Source of the DNA: DSYU01 sp963827605
GTDB lineage: Bacteria > Chloroflexota > Anaerolineae > Anaerolineales > Anaerolineaceae
Assembly: GCA_963827605.1 (NCBI GenBank)
Contig: CAWHBK010000003.1
Span: forward strand, 682,001 to 746,000
Direction: 5' to 3'
Length of the DNA stretch: 64,000 nucleotides
Positions 41,215 through 50,237 of this stretch are shown piece by piece (within the stretch, counting starts at the first letter, position 1; each line of letters starts with the position of its first letter). The position numbers were made by a program, and so were the translations under genes. The notes below the pieces were generated by a model. The model worked only from the letters and a program-made list of their open reading frames with translations, searched no databases and was not told the DNA's origin.

Positions 41215-44200
41215 ATGTTTTGGCGTCTTATTTGCATTTTTGTCTTCCTTGCCAGCCTTTTGGGTGTTCCCACCCCGGTACAGGCTGCAGTCCCTCCCTC
41301 AACAGACCTGGAGACAACCAAAGGCCCTTCGCCGAAATTTAAAATTATCGAACCAACGAAGGTGGACCAATCCCCGCCCCTGGCAAATATTCTGCCTATG
41401 AAAATCAACGCCCCAACGGAAAGAAAGCTTGTTCCGCTGGGCGCGCTACCCAAAACGAATGCGAATGCTGCTGGCCTGGCCACCCAACCTGATCGAGCGC
41501 TACAAAGCGCACCGGTTACCGGACAGATGCCCGTCCCTGGGATAAATTTCGATGGGATCCATAATACCTACTTTGTGGCTCCACCAGATACCAATGGCGA
41601 TATTGGCCCCAAACATTATGTGCAATGGGTGAACCTGGGCTTGCAAGTCTGGCAGATCGACCGGGCGGCAGGCACCGCGACCACGGTTCTTGGACCGATT
41701 GACGGCAACCTGCTATGGTTTGGTTTTGGCGGTCCGTGCGAAAATGACAATGACGGCGACCCGATCGTCCTCTACGATCCGTTAGCCGATCGCTGGTTCC
41801 TCAGCCAGTTTGCCGTTACCGGCGGTTTCTACCAATGCATCGCCGTATCTGTTACGCATGACCCAACCGGCGCCTATTACCGCTACGCCTACAACTGGGG
41901 TGTAAAGATGAACGATTACCCCAAGTTTGGCGTATGGCCAGATGGCTATTATATGACCGCCAACCTGTTTACCGGTTCTGACTGGGCCGGCGCTGGTGTA
42001 GGGGTTTTTGAGCGCCAAAGAATGCTGCTCGGCCAACCGGCTCGTCTAATCCAACTGGATCTATTCGATACCAACTCGAATTATGGCGGCATGCTACCCG
42101 CTGACCTGGATGGTAACCCACCTCCGGCCGGCACCCCGGCTTACTTTGCCGAGGTGGATGATTCTTCGTCTACCCTGGGACCTGTGGACGCGCTGCGAAT
42201 CTGGGAAGCAAAGGTGGATTGGGATCCAATCCATCCTTCTCTAACCTTCGGGCAGGCAGCAAATTTTGGGGAGCCGAGCGCCGTCCTGCCGGTTGAAAAT
42301 TTCAATATCATTTGCCAGAGCACCCGTGATTGTATTCAACAAGCAGGCTCCAATCAGGCACTGGATGCTATTGGCGACCGGCTCATGTTCCGCCTGGCCT
42401 ACCGCTACTTTCCCAACGCACAACCATACGAAGCGATGGTCGTCAACCATACTGTCCTGGTGAACGGGCGGGCGGGTGTGCGCTGGTACGAAATCCGCCG
42501 CACCAACAACGTATATTCGGTCCACCAGCAGGGCACCTATGCCGGAGACGATCCGGCAACCGATCTCCAAAACCGCTGGATGGGGTCGATTGCGATGGAC
42601 TGGCAGGGTAATATGGCCCTGGGTTATTCGCTGGCGAGCGAAACAAGATATCCGTCCATTGGGTACACCGGGCGCCTGACCGGCGATCCGCTCAACAGCC
42701 TGCCACAGGGCGAGCAAATCGCCTTCCCCGGCACGGCTTCGCAGAGTGACGTCAATCGCTGGGGGGATTATTCCAGTATGTCGGTTGACCCGCTGGACGA
42801 CTGCACATTCTGGTATACCCAAGAATATGCCCGGGGTGGGTGGGATTGGGCCACGCGCATCCTGGCCTTTAAGCTGCCTTCCTGTACCCCGCGTCCGAGC
42901 GGCATTCTCAGCGGAAAGGTGACCGACGGCAGCGGAAACCCGATCCTGGGCGCCATCATTTCAGCCGTGGGATATACGGCCGTTTCTGGGGCGGATGGGA
43001 GTTACAGTTTCCCGCGGGTAGCCGCCGGCACCTATGACATGACGACAAAAGCGTCTGGTTACCAACCGGCTGCCGCCAACAATGTAATGGTTACGAACGG
43101 CGCGATCACCAAACAGGATTTTGTTTTGACCGCCCTTCAAAGGGTATCCGTAACCATCCGCCTGACAGACGGCGCAGACCACCTGGGAATGCCACTATAC
43201 GGCTGGGTAGACATTGCCAGCGAGGATACCCCGGTGGAGCGTTTCTACACCAACCCGGTTACCGGGCTGGTGATTGTGGATCTGTTCCAAAATATCCCAT
43301 ATTATTTGACTGCGGCGGCTGAAAATTACCTGCCGGAAAGCCGCACTGCTACCTATACCCATGCAACCGGCAGTGAGAGCTTCCAGTTGAAAATATCCGC
43401 GCTGCTGGGCTGCCCGCTCGGTTACCAACAAACGGCGCGGGATTTCGAGGGGTTTGAGCAGGGACAGGCGCCGCCGCCGGATTGGTATGAATACCAGCTG
43501 GGGGATCCAGGCGAGGGATTCAGCACCAGCACAAGCGCATACGAGGGGACATACAGCGCCTTCCACGATGATTATCGGGTAAGCGGGCAATCCATCGATA
43601 CAATGATCATGCCCATCCAGAACCTTCCGGATCATCCGGTCCTGGAATTTTATGAACGAGAGAAATGGGGGAGTTATTCGGTATACCACGGCGTGTGGTT
43701 GACTACCGGGGCGGACCCGGATCCAAGGGTTTCTAATTATGTCGAGGTTGCCGAGCTACCCCCTGGCAGCGATACGGCCTGGCAGCGCACTCAGGTAGAT
43801 CTCTCGGCTTATGCCGGTATGGATGTTTTCCTGGCTTTTTATTATAAAGGAAACTACTCGGACGAGTGGTTCATCGATAATATTCGGATCGTCGATCAGG
43901 TTTGTGAGGTGATTGAGGGCGGGCGGGTTACCGGTTTCGTAAAGGATGCTTTGAATGGCAGCCCACTGGTCGGCGCGCAGATCAGTTCGCCTTCTGGCAC
44001 AACCTTCAGCACCGCCACCCCGGATGACCTAATCATTGAGGATGGGTTCTATAATGCCTGGACGCCATCTGGCGCTACAGGTATCAGCGCCAGTTACGCA
44101 CAATATGGCACCGTTACCGCTAGCATTAGCATTGGCTCAAACGAGGTCCTCGAGCATAACTTTGCCCTTTCGGCGGGGCAATTATCCGTGGATCCACCGA

Positions 44201-45363
44201 GCTTATCGGTCAACGTTGTTTTGAGTAAAACACCGGTAACGATGGATTTGAACATCGGAAATGTTGGCGCTTTTGGCCTTAATTATCAGGTTAAAGAATT
44301 TTATCAGGACAGCGAGCCCGTGTTCAACGGGTCGCCCAGCGGACCTTTTGCCGCCAACCATCGCCATGTGGGTCCGAAAAACCTGAACCTTCCAAGTCTA
44401 GAAGACGTGGTCAGCTATATGGGCCCGGTCCCTGGCCCGCAAAGCCCAGATAAAGCGGCGACCAACTGGGATTCCGATCTGGCATTTCCCTGGGGAATCG
44501 GTTTCAATACGAACGAAGGTGATTTGTGGCTTGGGAACGCCGTGGCAGGTGGTGGGGATAATATGAACTACCGCTTTACCACAAATGGTGTCAACACAGG
44601 CGATACGATTAACATCTCTCCCTGGGTTGATATTTTTGGCGCCGACATGACCTATGATCCCTACACTGAGATGCTGTGGCAGGTGAATGTAGGCGGTGAT
44701 AACTGCATTTACGAGCTAGACCCGGATACCAGATCTGTCACCGGCCGCGCGATCTGCCCAGATTTTGGCACATCGGAACGCGGGCTGGCATATGACCCGG
44801 TTACCAACACCTTTTATGCCGGTTCCTGGAACGACGGTGTAATCCATCACTTTGCCCCGAATGGCGTAATCCTGGACTCGAAAGACGTCGGCCTGGATAT
44901 CGCCGGACTGGCATACAATCCGGCTACCGGCCACCTGTATGTCAGCGAGAATACTTACGACCAGACGGATATTTTTGTCCTGGATACGAAAAACAATTAT
45001 GACCTGATCGATGCCTTCAATATTACCGGTCTGAATGGTTCCAAACAGGGGATCGAATTTGACTGCCAGGGACAGTTATGGGTGGTCTCAACGCCCTATG
45101 TATTCAAAACAGAACCGCTAGAGAACGGCGTATGTTCCTCACTGGAGATTCCCTGGTTGAGTGTAAGCCCACCCAGTGGATCGGCCGCCCCGGGCATCTC
45201 TAACAAGCACGCGGTCACGTTCAACCCAACCGGTTTGATTCCTGGTGAATATACCGGTTATCTGGGTATCTTTAGCGATACACCCTATGAGCCTCAGGTC
45301 GTGAAATTTACGCTTACCATTACTTACGTCGGGCGTTATTATCTGACGATCATACACCGATAA
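41215..45363 (+). CDS. Large secreted multidomain protein (propeller, carboxypeptidase-regulatory-like, MAM-like)
   Basis: This is a 1382-aa exported protein with signal peptide MFWRLICIFVFLASLLGVPT...QAA. An N-terminal domain (about 100-560) starts with the block GINFDGIHNTYFVAPPDTNG-DIGPKHYVQWVN. Then come a carboxypeptidase-regulatory-like fold (about 563-640, GKVTDGSGNPILGAIISAVG), a MAM-like jelly roll (about 743-895, DFEGFEQGQ ... DEWFIDNIRIV), another regulatory-like domain (about 902-980), a BACON-like domain (about 990), a propeller (about 1080-1300) and a final BACON-like repeat. No anchor is visible, so it is probably released. The start at 41215 is fixed by the signal peptide; the earlier TTG lies inside the promoter. 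Role unknown, perhaps adhesion or polymer binding. Confidence 0.8.
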   Translation: MFWRLICIFVFLASLLGVPTPVQAAVPPSTDLETTKGPSPKFKIIEPTKVDQSPPLANILPMKINAPTERKLVPLGALPKTNANAAGLATQPDRALQSAPVTGQMPVPGINFDGIHNTYFVAPPDTNGDIGPKHYVQWVNLGLQVWQIDRAAGTATTVLGPIDGNLLWFGFGGPCENDNDGDPIVLYDPLADRWFLSQFAVTGGFYQCIAVSVTHDPTGAYYRYAYNWGVKMNDYPKFGVWPDGYYMTANLFTGSDWAGAGVGVFERQRMLLGQPARLIQLDLFDTNSNYGGMLPADLDGNPPPAGTPAYFAEVDDSSSTLGPVDALRIWEAKVDWDPIHPSLTFGQAANFGEPSAVLPVENFNIICQSTRDCIQQAGSNQALDAIGDRLMFRLAYRYFPNAQPYEAMVVNHTVLVNGRAGVRWYEIRRTNNVYSVHQQGTYAGDDPATDLQNRWMGSIAMDWQGNMALGYSLASETRYPSIGYTGRLTGDPLNSLPQGEQIAFPGTASQSDVNRWGDYSSMSVDPLDDCTFWYTQEYARGGWDWATRILAFKLPSCTPRPSGILSGKVTDGSGNPILGAIISAVGYTAVSGADGSYSFPRVAAGTYDMTTKASGYQPAAANNVMVTNGAITKQDFVLTALQRVSVTIRLTDGADHLGMPLYGWVDIASEDTPVERFYTNPVTGLVIVDLFQNIPYYLTAAAENYLPESRTATYTHATGSESFQLKISALLGCPLGYQQTARDFEGFEQGQAPPPDWYEYQLGDPGEGFSTSTSAYEGTYSAFHDDYRVSGQSIDTMIMPIQNLPDHPVLEFYEREKWGSYSVYHGVWLTTGADPDPRVSNYVEVAELPPGSDTAWQRTQVDLSAYAGMDVFLAFYYKGNYSDEWFIDNIRIVDQVCEVIEGGRVTGFVKDALNGSPLVGAQISSPSGTTFSTATPDDLIIEDGFYNAWTPSGATGISASYAQYGTVTASISIGSNEVLEHNFALSAGQLSVDPPSLSVNVVLSKTPVTMDLNIGNVGAFGLNYQVKEFYQDSEPVFNGSPSGPFAANHRHVGPKNLNLPSLEDVVSYMGPVPGPQSPDKAATNWDSDLAFPWGIGFNTNEGDLWLGNAVAGGGDNMNYRFTTNGVNTGDTINISPWVDIFGADMTYDPYTEMLWQVNVGGDNCIYELDPDTRSVTGRAICPDFGTSERGLAYDPVTNTFYAGSWNDGVIHHFAPNGVILDSKDVGLDIAGLAYNPATGHLYVSENTYDQTDIFVLDTKNNYDLIDAFNITGLNGSKQGIEFDCQGQLWVVSTPYVFKTEPLENGVCSSLEIPWLSVSPPSGSAAPGISNKHAVTFNPTGLIPGEYTGYLGIFSDTPYEPQVVKFTLTITYVGRYYLTIIHR

Positions 45364-45441
45364 TGCACTTGCCGCGGCGGCGGTGCAATCGAATTAATCG
45401 CTGGCATATCCGTTGATCCGATCCAGTGAGTCCGGATCGGT

Positions 45442-46404
45442 TCATTCGGGGCCGATTCTATATTCGGGTTCGTCGAATAACTTCATGCGCAGGTAATTAT
45501 CGAGAATCAACGCGCCGGTATCGAAATCGACCATATACGCAAGGAAACTCAACCGGACGGCGTCGGGCAGCAGGTCGCGTTCCGCGATGGTAAGCGGGTG
45601 AACGGCATTATAGGAGGACAGGAACACCTGCACCCAATCCTGGCGCAAAAGCGGACCTTCCGCCGGGCCGGGCACGCCCCAAATTTTTCGGTCGCGCGCG
45701 GAAAAAGAGCACAGGTGCGCCAGCACGTAGCCTACATCCAACAGCGGGTACGAAATGCCGCCATCCTCCCAGTCTATCAAATGCAGCGCGCCGGACGGCG
45801 ATTCGATCAGGTTGACCAGGTAAGGGTCGGTATGGATGATGCCCTGGGGCAGCGCAGAAAAGGACGGGAAACGGTCAATTATTTCCAGCAGTTCGGGAAT
45901 GATCTTGGGAAACATCTCTGGTAAAAGATCACCGGGGTCGCCAACGAACGATTGCACAAGCCGCAATGCAGCCTCGGATTCCGCCAGTATTTCCGAGGGA
46001 ATATACCCTGACCGTGGGACAGCTCCGGACTGGGGAACAGCGTGAAGGCGCCCCAGCAGCGCGCCCAACTGGCGATAGAAATCTTCGCGCGGTTGCGGAT
46101 GCACGCCTTCAATATACTCATAGATATAGACAAAGCGATCGCCGAACGGCAAGTAGCGCTGCCCGCCGCGAGCCGCCAGCAGGCGCGGCGCGGGAAAGCC
46201 CTGCGAGCACAAATACTGTGGGGTACCCACATCCGCCTGTACCACGGCTTCCGATCGCCCCGGATCGGTAAGTTTGGCTACCAGCTTTCCGCCCGGCGCC
46301 TCCAAACAGTAGGCTTTGCGCTGCCCATTTGTCTGCATGGTTGACAGGATGGTAAACGGACCGGCGGAGTATTGATCGTTGAGGAATGCAAGCAAGTCAG
46401 GCAT
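45442..46404 (-). CDS. Phosphotransferase (APH/homoserine kinase-like fold)
   Basis: This is a 320-aa kinase-fold protein: N-lobe with LVAKLTDPGRSEAVVQADV and FVYIYEYIEG, catalytic loop LPQGIIHTDPYLVNLIE (His-x-Asp...Asn) and metal site HLIDWEDGGISYPLLDVGYV. The DWEDGG variant is common in homoserine-kinase-like and uncharacterised phosphotransferases. It should phosphorylate a small hydroxyl substrate. There is no strong ribosome site at the ATG 46404. It converges with the large secreted protein gene and is divergent from the LLM oxidoreductase gene. Confidence 0.85.
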   Translation of the reverse strand: MPDLLAFLNDQYSAGPFTILSTMQTNGQRKAYCLEAPGGKLVAKLTDPGRSEAVVQADVGTPQYLCSQGFPAPRLLAARGGQRYLPFGDRFVYIYEYIEGVHPQPREDFYRQLGALLGRLHAVPQSGAVPRSGYIPSEILAESEAALRLVQSFVGDPGDLLPEMFPKIIPELLEIIDRFPSFSALPQGIIHTDPYLVNLIESPSGALHLIDWEDGGISYPLLDVGYVLAHLCSFSARDRKIWGVPGPAEGPLLRQDWVQVFLSSYNAVHPLTIAERDLLPDAVRLSFLAYMVDFDTGALILDNYLRMKLFDEPEYRIGPE

Positions 46405-46451
46405 AAGGGTTGGTTAAGTGTACTATACACCGAATGGTAAATGTGATCAAA

Positions 46452-46468
46452 ATTTGATAGGATCAAAT
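46452..46468. promoter_or_regulatory. Operator-like palindrome between divergent genes
   Basis: ATTTGAT-AGG-ATCAAAT is a perfect 7-bp inverted repeat in the 107-bp gap between the phosphotransferase and the LLM oxidoreductase genes. GATCAAA also occurs as a direct repeat 16 bp apart (46445 and 46461). It could serve either gene; the regulator is not in view. Confidence 0.4.
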
Positions 46469-46511
46469 AGCGCGGACTGCGCAAACGATCGGATCGAATA
46501 GGAGATATCCC

Positions 46512-47453
46512 ATGGCCCCTGTTATCACGTTTGGTTGGCGCGTACCGGATTTTCCGGAGGGCGGTGCAAACAGCGCGGAATTCCGCCAACAGATTTTCGA
46601 TACCATGGATGTGCTCCAGGCAGGTGGGCTGCACTCAGCCTGGGTCGGCGACCATTTCTTTCCCTGGCCGGGTGAGGTGGAGCAGTCGATGGATACCATT
46701 GAAGCCTGGACCACACTCACCTACCTGATGGCGCGGTATCCCCGCATGTACTATGGCACCATTGTACTCAGCCAGGCTTACCGGCCCCCGGCTGCGCTGG
46801 CAAAGATGGCCGCTATTGCGCAATGGCTCTCCGGCGGGCGTTTCATCCTCGGCATTGGGGCGGGCTGGAAGGAGAACGAATACCATGCCTACGGATACGA
46901 TTTCCCTTCCGCCGGAACGCGCCTCGACCAGCTGGAGGAAGCAGTGCAAATCATCCGCAAAATGTGGACCGAGGATCACCCCACCTTCCATGGGGCGCAT
47001 TATCATATTGACAACGCGTACTGCTCGCCGCGGCCAGACCCGCAGCCGCCGCTGCTGATTGGCGGCGCCGGTCCGCGGCGCACACTGCGCATCGTGGCCC
47101 AGTACGGCGACTGGTGCAACCTGAACAACGCGGAAATCGAATTCTGCCAGTCACGCCTGGAAACTCTGCGCGAGCACTGCCGGGCGGTTGGGCGCGATTT
47201 CAATTCGATCGTCAAAACCTACTCCTGTGACTGTATTTCCGTTGCCGCGACGCACGGCGAAGCTGAGCACCAGCGCCAGGCCAGCTTTTTCAACCAGTTC
47301 CATTCATTTTCCGGCACACCCGATGAGGTAGCCGCGCAAATCCAACCCTACGTTGACCTGGGGTTCACCCACTTCATTTTCCGCTTCGTAGATTTTCCCA
47401 ATACCGGAGGCGTGGAATTATTTATGAAAGAGGTGATGCCCAGGTTTCGCTAA
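46512..47453 (+). CDS. LLM-class oxidoreductase, probably F420-dependent
   Basis: The 313-aa protein is a luciferase-like TIM barrel: TFGWRVPDFPEGGANSAEFR, GLHSAWVGDHFFPWPG, YYGTIVLSQAYRPPAALAKM, GRFILGIGAGWKENEYHAYG, and LLIGGAGPRRTLRIVAQYGD. The GIGAGW and IGGAG motifs are shared by coenzyme F420-dependent members; Chloroflexota can make F420. It should reduce or oxidise a small organic substrate with F420 or flavin. AGGAGA lies 7 nt before the ATG. No biosynthetic partners lie nearby. Confidence 0.9.
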   Translation: MAPVITFGWRVPDFPEGGANSAEFRQQIFDTMDVLQAGGLHSAWVGDHFFPWPGEVEQSMDTIEAWTTLTYLMARYPRMYYGTIVLSQAYRPPAALAKMAAIAQWLSGGRFILGIGAGWKENEYHAYGYDFPSAGTRLDQLEEAVQIIRKMWTEDHPTFHGAHYHIDNAYCSPRPDPQPPLLIGGAGPRRTLRIVAQYGDWCNLNNAEIEFCQSRLETLREHCRAVGRDFNSIVKTYSCDCISVAATHGEAEHQRQASFFNQFHSFSGTPDEVAAQIQPYVDLGFTHFIFRFVDFPNTGGVELFMKEVMPRFR

Positions 47454-47458
47454 CCGCC

Positions 47459-48232
47459 TCATTGCCTGAGCGCTAATACTTTATAAAGAAAATCCAGCGT
47501 CAACCGGGTGACCTCGGGCTGCTCAATTTCCAGCAGCACGCAGTGGCGCGATTTTTCCATCCAATGCAGCTCTTTGAGCGCGGCGCCTACCTGCTGATAG
47601 ACAATTTCCGCGCTGCGGGGGTCAATGGTGGTATCTTTCCGTCCCTGAACCACCAGGACCGGCTGGCGAATCTCCGGCAGCCGCGCGCGCACCTGCGCCT
47701 CCAGCCGTAATAACTGGATAACGGCCCGGGGAGAATTGACCTTGTATCCCTGCCAGGTGGTGTTGCCTTCCAAATCGCCTTTGGGCAGTTCGGTAATAAA
47801 GGGCGCTACCAGACTAAGCTGAAGCCGCTGCCAGCGGGTGAGCCTGAGTTGCAGGGCCGGCGCGTAGGCCAGCACCCCGGCAATTTCGGGGTGCTGCGCG
47901 GCCAGGTATAACGCTAACAGCCCGCCGGTCGATTCGCCGCCCACGAATACAACCGGGTAACGTTTGGCCAGATCCTGGTAGGCGCTTTCACCGGCGGACA
48001 CCCAATCCTGCCAGCGCGCTTTTTTCAGGTCGGCTGGGCGCGTGCCGTGACCGGGCAGCAGCGGCGCACGGGTAGCAAACCCGGCCCGGTTCAAAACCGT
48101 GCCAAGCCGGGCAACTTCCGCGCACGTAGCCGTCAGACCATGGAAGAGCAGCACTGCCCTGCTGCCGGCAGATTCCAAATCAAAGGGCTGGCCGGACAAA
48201 TGCGGATTGTGTAGAAATGGGTTGGCAGTCAT
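47459..48232 (-). CDS. Alpha/beta hydrolase, carboxylesterase/monoacylglycerol lipase type
   Basis: The 257-aa hydrolase has the oxyanion loop VLLFHGLTATCAEVARL, the nucleophile elbow VFVGGESTGGLLALYLA (Ser), the Asp in VVQGRKDTTIDPRSAE and the His in LHWMEKSRHCVLLEIEQPEV. The pattern and length match Est30-like carboxylesterases, which cleave short-chain esters or monoacylglycerols. The ATG at 48232 lies 4 bp after the stop of the GNAT gene, so the two are cotranscribed. The convergent LLM gene ends 5 bp away. Confidence 0.9.
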   Translation of the reverse strand: MTANPFLHNPHLSGQPFDLESAGSRAVLLFHGLTATCAEVARLGTVLNRAGFATRAPLLPGHGTRPADLKKARWQDWVSAGESAYQDLAKRYPVVFVGGESTGGLLALYLAAQHPEIAGVLAYAPALQLRLTRWQRLQLSLVAPFITELPKGDLEGNTTWQGYKVNSPRAVIQLLRLEAQVRARLPEIRQPVLVVQGRKDTTIDPRSAEIVYQQVGAALKELHWMEKSRHCVLLEIEQPEVTRLTLDFLYKVLALRQ

Positions 48233-48236
48233 AACG

Positions 48237-49040
48237 TTATTCCGCCCCCTCGTCGATGCAGGCAAGCATGGTGCTGAAGGGTTCGAAACCAACCCTTTCA
48301 TAAACCCGCCCGGCCGCTTGATCCGCGGCGGTCAGGCAGGCCGTTTCGACCCCCAGGTTAAAGGCAGCCTGCACCGCGTGCGCGGTGAGGCGGGCAGCGA
48401 TGCCCCGGCGGCGGAAAGGAAGGCGAGTGGCGATCCCGGCAATTTCACTGACCCCAGCAATTGGCCGGCCAAACACGCTCACCCCGGCTGGCTCACCGCC
48501 CACCCGCCCGAGAAAGGCTCCCCAGCCGCGCTCGCGGTAATCGGCGCGCAGCTGAGCCAGGTCGCTTTCCGAAGGCTCTGAGTTGTCGCCGGGGTTGAAA
48601 CCCTGGCGCTGAGTGGTAATAAAATCACGCAGATCGGCGTCTGGCGAATCGGGATGCATCGCGATGATTTCCAGCCCACCCACCTCGGGCGCAGGCCGGA
48701 AGGCGACCGGCGTGCACAACATGCTCCACTGGCGATCTTCCTCGCGAAAACCGTTCGCGCGCAGCGCAGCGGGCAGGTCTGGGGCGAAGGCTTCGAAGAA
48801 CTCAAAGCGTGCAACGCGCCCGCGCTGGCGAAAAACTTCCCGCAGGCGGGCAAAGATATCAATCAAGTCGGAAGCCGGAGGTAGGTCCGCGGAATCCGGG
48901 ATTGCATAGTTAAAGTATTTGAGCGAATCGTGCGGGTGAAAAAACACCGTGAACGGAGCCAGCGGCATTGCCTGGTAATTACGGCGGGCACTCTCTCTCA
49001 GGTAATCCTGGATGCGGGTGATTTCTGCGATGGTTGGCAT
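48237..49040 (-). CDS. GNAT family N-acetyltransferase
   Basis: This is a 267-aa protein with an N-terminal variable half and a C-terminal GNAT domain: EPAGVSVFGRPIAGVSEIAG, IATRLPFRRRGIAARLTAHA (acetyl-CoA loop R-R-R-G-I-A) and TAADQAAGRVYERVGFEPFS. The N-terminal half (DIFARLREVFRQRGRVARFE, then LPAALRANGFREEDRQWSML) looks like a second, degenerate GNAT fold. Substrate unknown. It starts 11 bp after the head-GIN gene stop and is followed closely by the esterase gene. Confidence 0.87.
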   Translation of the reverse strand: MPTIAEITRIQDYLRESARRNYQAMPLAPFTVFFHPHDSLKYFNYAIPDSADLPPASDLIDIFARLREVFRQRGRVARFEFFEAFAPDLPAALRANGFREEDRQWSMLCTPVAFRPAPEVGGLEIIAMHPDSPDADLRDFITTQRQGFNPGDNSEPSESDLAQLRADYRERGWGAFLGRVGGEPAGVSVFGRPIAGVSEIAGIATRLPFRRRGIAARLTAHAVQAAFNLGVETACLTAADQAAGRVYERVGFEPFSTMLACIDEGAE

Positions 49041-49051
49041 GCTGCTTCCCT

Positions 49052-49699
49052 TCAGGCCGGCTGGATTTCCCTGACCTTCCCCGCCCCGCTAATCTGCTGG
49101 GTAACGTTGGGCTGCCCGATGTAGCCGATGTCGCCAGACCCACTGATGTGCACATCCAGGCGTTTGGCAGCCCGCACCCGCACAGTACCCGAGCCGCTGA
49201 TATGCACGCGCACGTCAGCACATTCCAGGTTCTCCGCCCGTACCTCGCCCGAGCCGGAAATGCGCACGGAGTGGGTCTGCACTGCGCCGCTCACCACAGC
49301 CTTGCCCGCACCCGAGAAACTGATTTCCAGGTCTCCGGCGCGCAGGTCCGCCACATTCATGTCACCCGAACCGCTGACCTTCAGGCGCAGGCGGTCCGTT
49401 TCAATCCGGCCGGCCTGGAGTTTTCCTGAGCCAGAGATCATTACTCCGCGAACCTCGCGCATGCTCACAAAGTAATGCACCTGCGGGTGAGAGAGGTGCG
49501 TAAAGAAATCCAGCCAGCTTTTTAGTCCCAGGCGCAGCCGCCCCTCGCTGACTTCACTTTTCAGCCTGGGGAGCAGATCCGCATCGGCCTCGATGACCAG
49601 CCCATCCTGATCTCCCTGGGTGAGGGTAATGGTACCGCTGCCCTCCAGTATCACTTCGTCAAACCCCGCTACTTCCCGCCGTTCCTGTACAATGGACAT
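49052..49699 (-). CDS. Head-GIN domain (DUF2807) protein without signal peptide
   Basis: This is a 215-aa protein: an N-terminal VAGFDEVILEGSGTITLTQG, then the repeated short strands of a DUF2807 beta-helix with GSG at each turn (VMISGSGKL, LKVSGSGDM, SVRISGSGEV, VHISGSGTV, VHISGSGDI). DUF2807 proteins are usually exported and are thought to be cell-surface or cell-adhesion elements. Here no signal peptide or TM segment precedes the domain, so the product may be cytoplasmic or the start may be missing a leader. It is the first gene of a three-gene reverse operon. Confidence 0.88.
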   Translation of the reverse strand: MSIVQERREVAGFDEVILEGSGTITLTQGDQDGLVIEADADLLPRLKSEVSEGRLRLGLKSWLDFFTHLSHPQVHYFVSMREVRGVMISGSGKLQAGRIETDRLRLKVSGSGDMNVADLRAGDLEISFSGAGKAVVSGAVQTHSVRISGSGEVRAENLECADVRVHISGSGTVRVRAAKRLDVHISGSGDIGYIGQPNVTQQISGAGKVREIQPA

Positions 49700-49771
49700 G
49701 ATTTTTCTCCGATGTAAGAAAGATTTAACCGCAAAGACGCAAAGAGGAATTGTATGGGCGGTTGCATATTA

Positions 49772-50110
49772 TTATGGTGGGCCAACCCAACCGAACTCTT
49801 TGAAATCAATCTGGTCGTTCTGGTCGAAATATACGCCTTCCGCTTCCAATAATTGTCGCTGGCGAATATTGCCAAAGGGGTCGTGGATGCTGATTTTGCC
49901 GCTGCGGTTGATCACCCGCTGCCAGGGGACGTCTGGGTGTTCACCGCTGTGCAGGGCTGCCATAGCATACCCGACCATGCGCGCGCTGCATCCGCCGACA
50001 ATATTGGCGATTTGCCCATACGTAACCACCTGACCAGGAGGCACCTGCCGGACAATGGCATAAATGCGCTCATAGAGCGGAAGTTCTGCGGAGGGTGGAT
50101 TTTCGTTCAT
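49772..50110 (-). CDS. Alkyltransferase-like (ATL) DNA-binding protein
   Basis: The 112-aa protein has the MGMT DNA-binding domain: YERIYAIVRQVPPGQVVTYG, QIANIVGGCSARMVGYAMAA, and VPWQRVINRSGKIS. The catalytic PCHRV of O6-alkylguanine methyltransferases is replaced by PWQRV, the hallmark of ATL proteins. ATLs bind O6-alkylguanine in DNA, flip the base, and recruit nucleotide excision repair. The ATG at 50110 gives the normal ATL length; the open frame extends upstream into a hairpin. It stands between the head-GIN and histidine kinase genes. Confidence 0.92.
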   Translation of the reverse strand: MNENPPSAELPLYERIYAIVRQVPPGQVVTYGQIANIVGGCSARMVGYAMAALHSGEHPDVPWQRVINRSGKISIHDPFGNIRQRQLLEAEGVYFDQNDQIDFKEFGWVGPP

Positions 50111-50153
50111 ACCAATATTATAGTACAGGTATGATGCCAGCCAAAACGCAGAA

Positions 50154-50194
50154 GCATCCAGCAGCTTCACCCCCGGTTTGGAACTGCTGGATGC
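50154..50194. other. Hairpin between the histidine kinase and ATL genes
   Basis: GCATCCAGCAG (50154-50164) and CTGCTGGATGC (50184-50194) are perfect inverse complements with a 19-nt loop. On the reverse strand it lies after the kinase stop and before the ATL start. No T-tract adjoins it, so it is a weak terminator candidate or an mRNA boundary element. Confidence 0.6.
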
Positions 50195-50237
50195 GCTGGT
50201 CGCGTCGATTGATGTGAAGCAGCGCAGGTATGACCGG

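Noticed and set aside
45364..45441. TGCAC...GTGCA inverted repeat after the large secreted protein gene as terminator
   Set aside because: Only 5-bp arms, a long G+C-rich loop and no T-tract.
50165..50237. Coding-like plus-strand stretch (SFTPGLELLDALVASIDVKQ)
   Set aside because: It has no start codon or ribosome site, overlaps the hairpin at 50154-50194, and runs into the antisense of the kinase gene.
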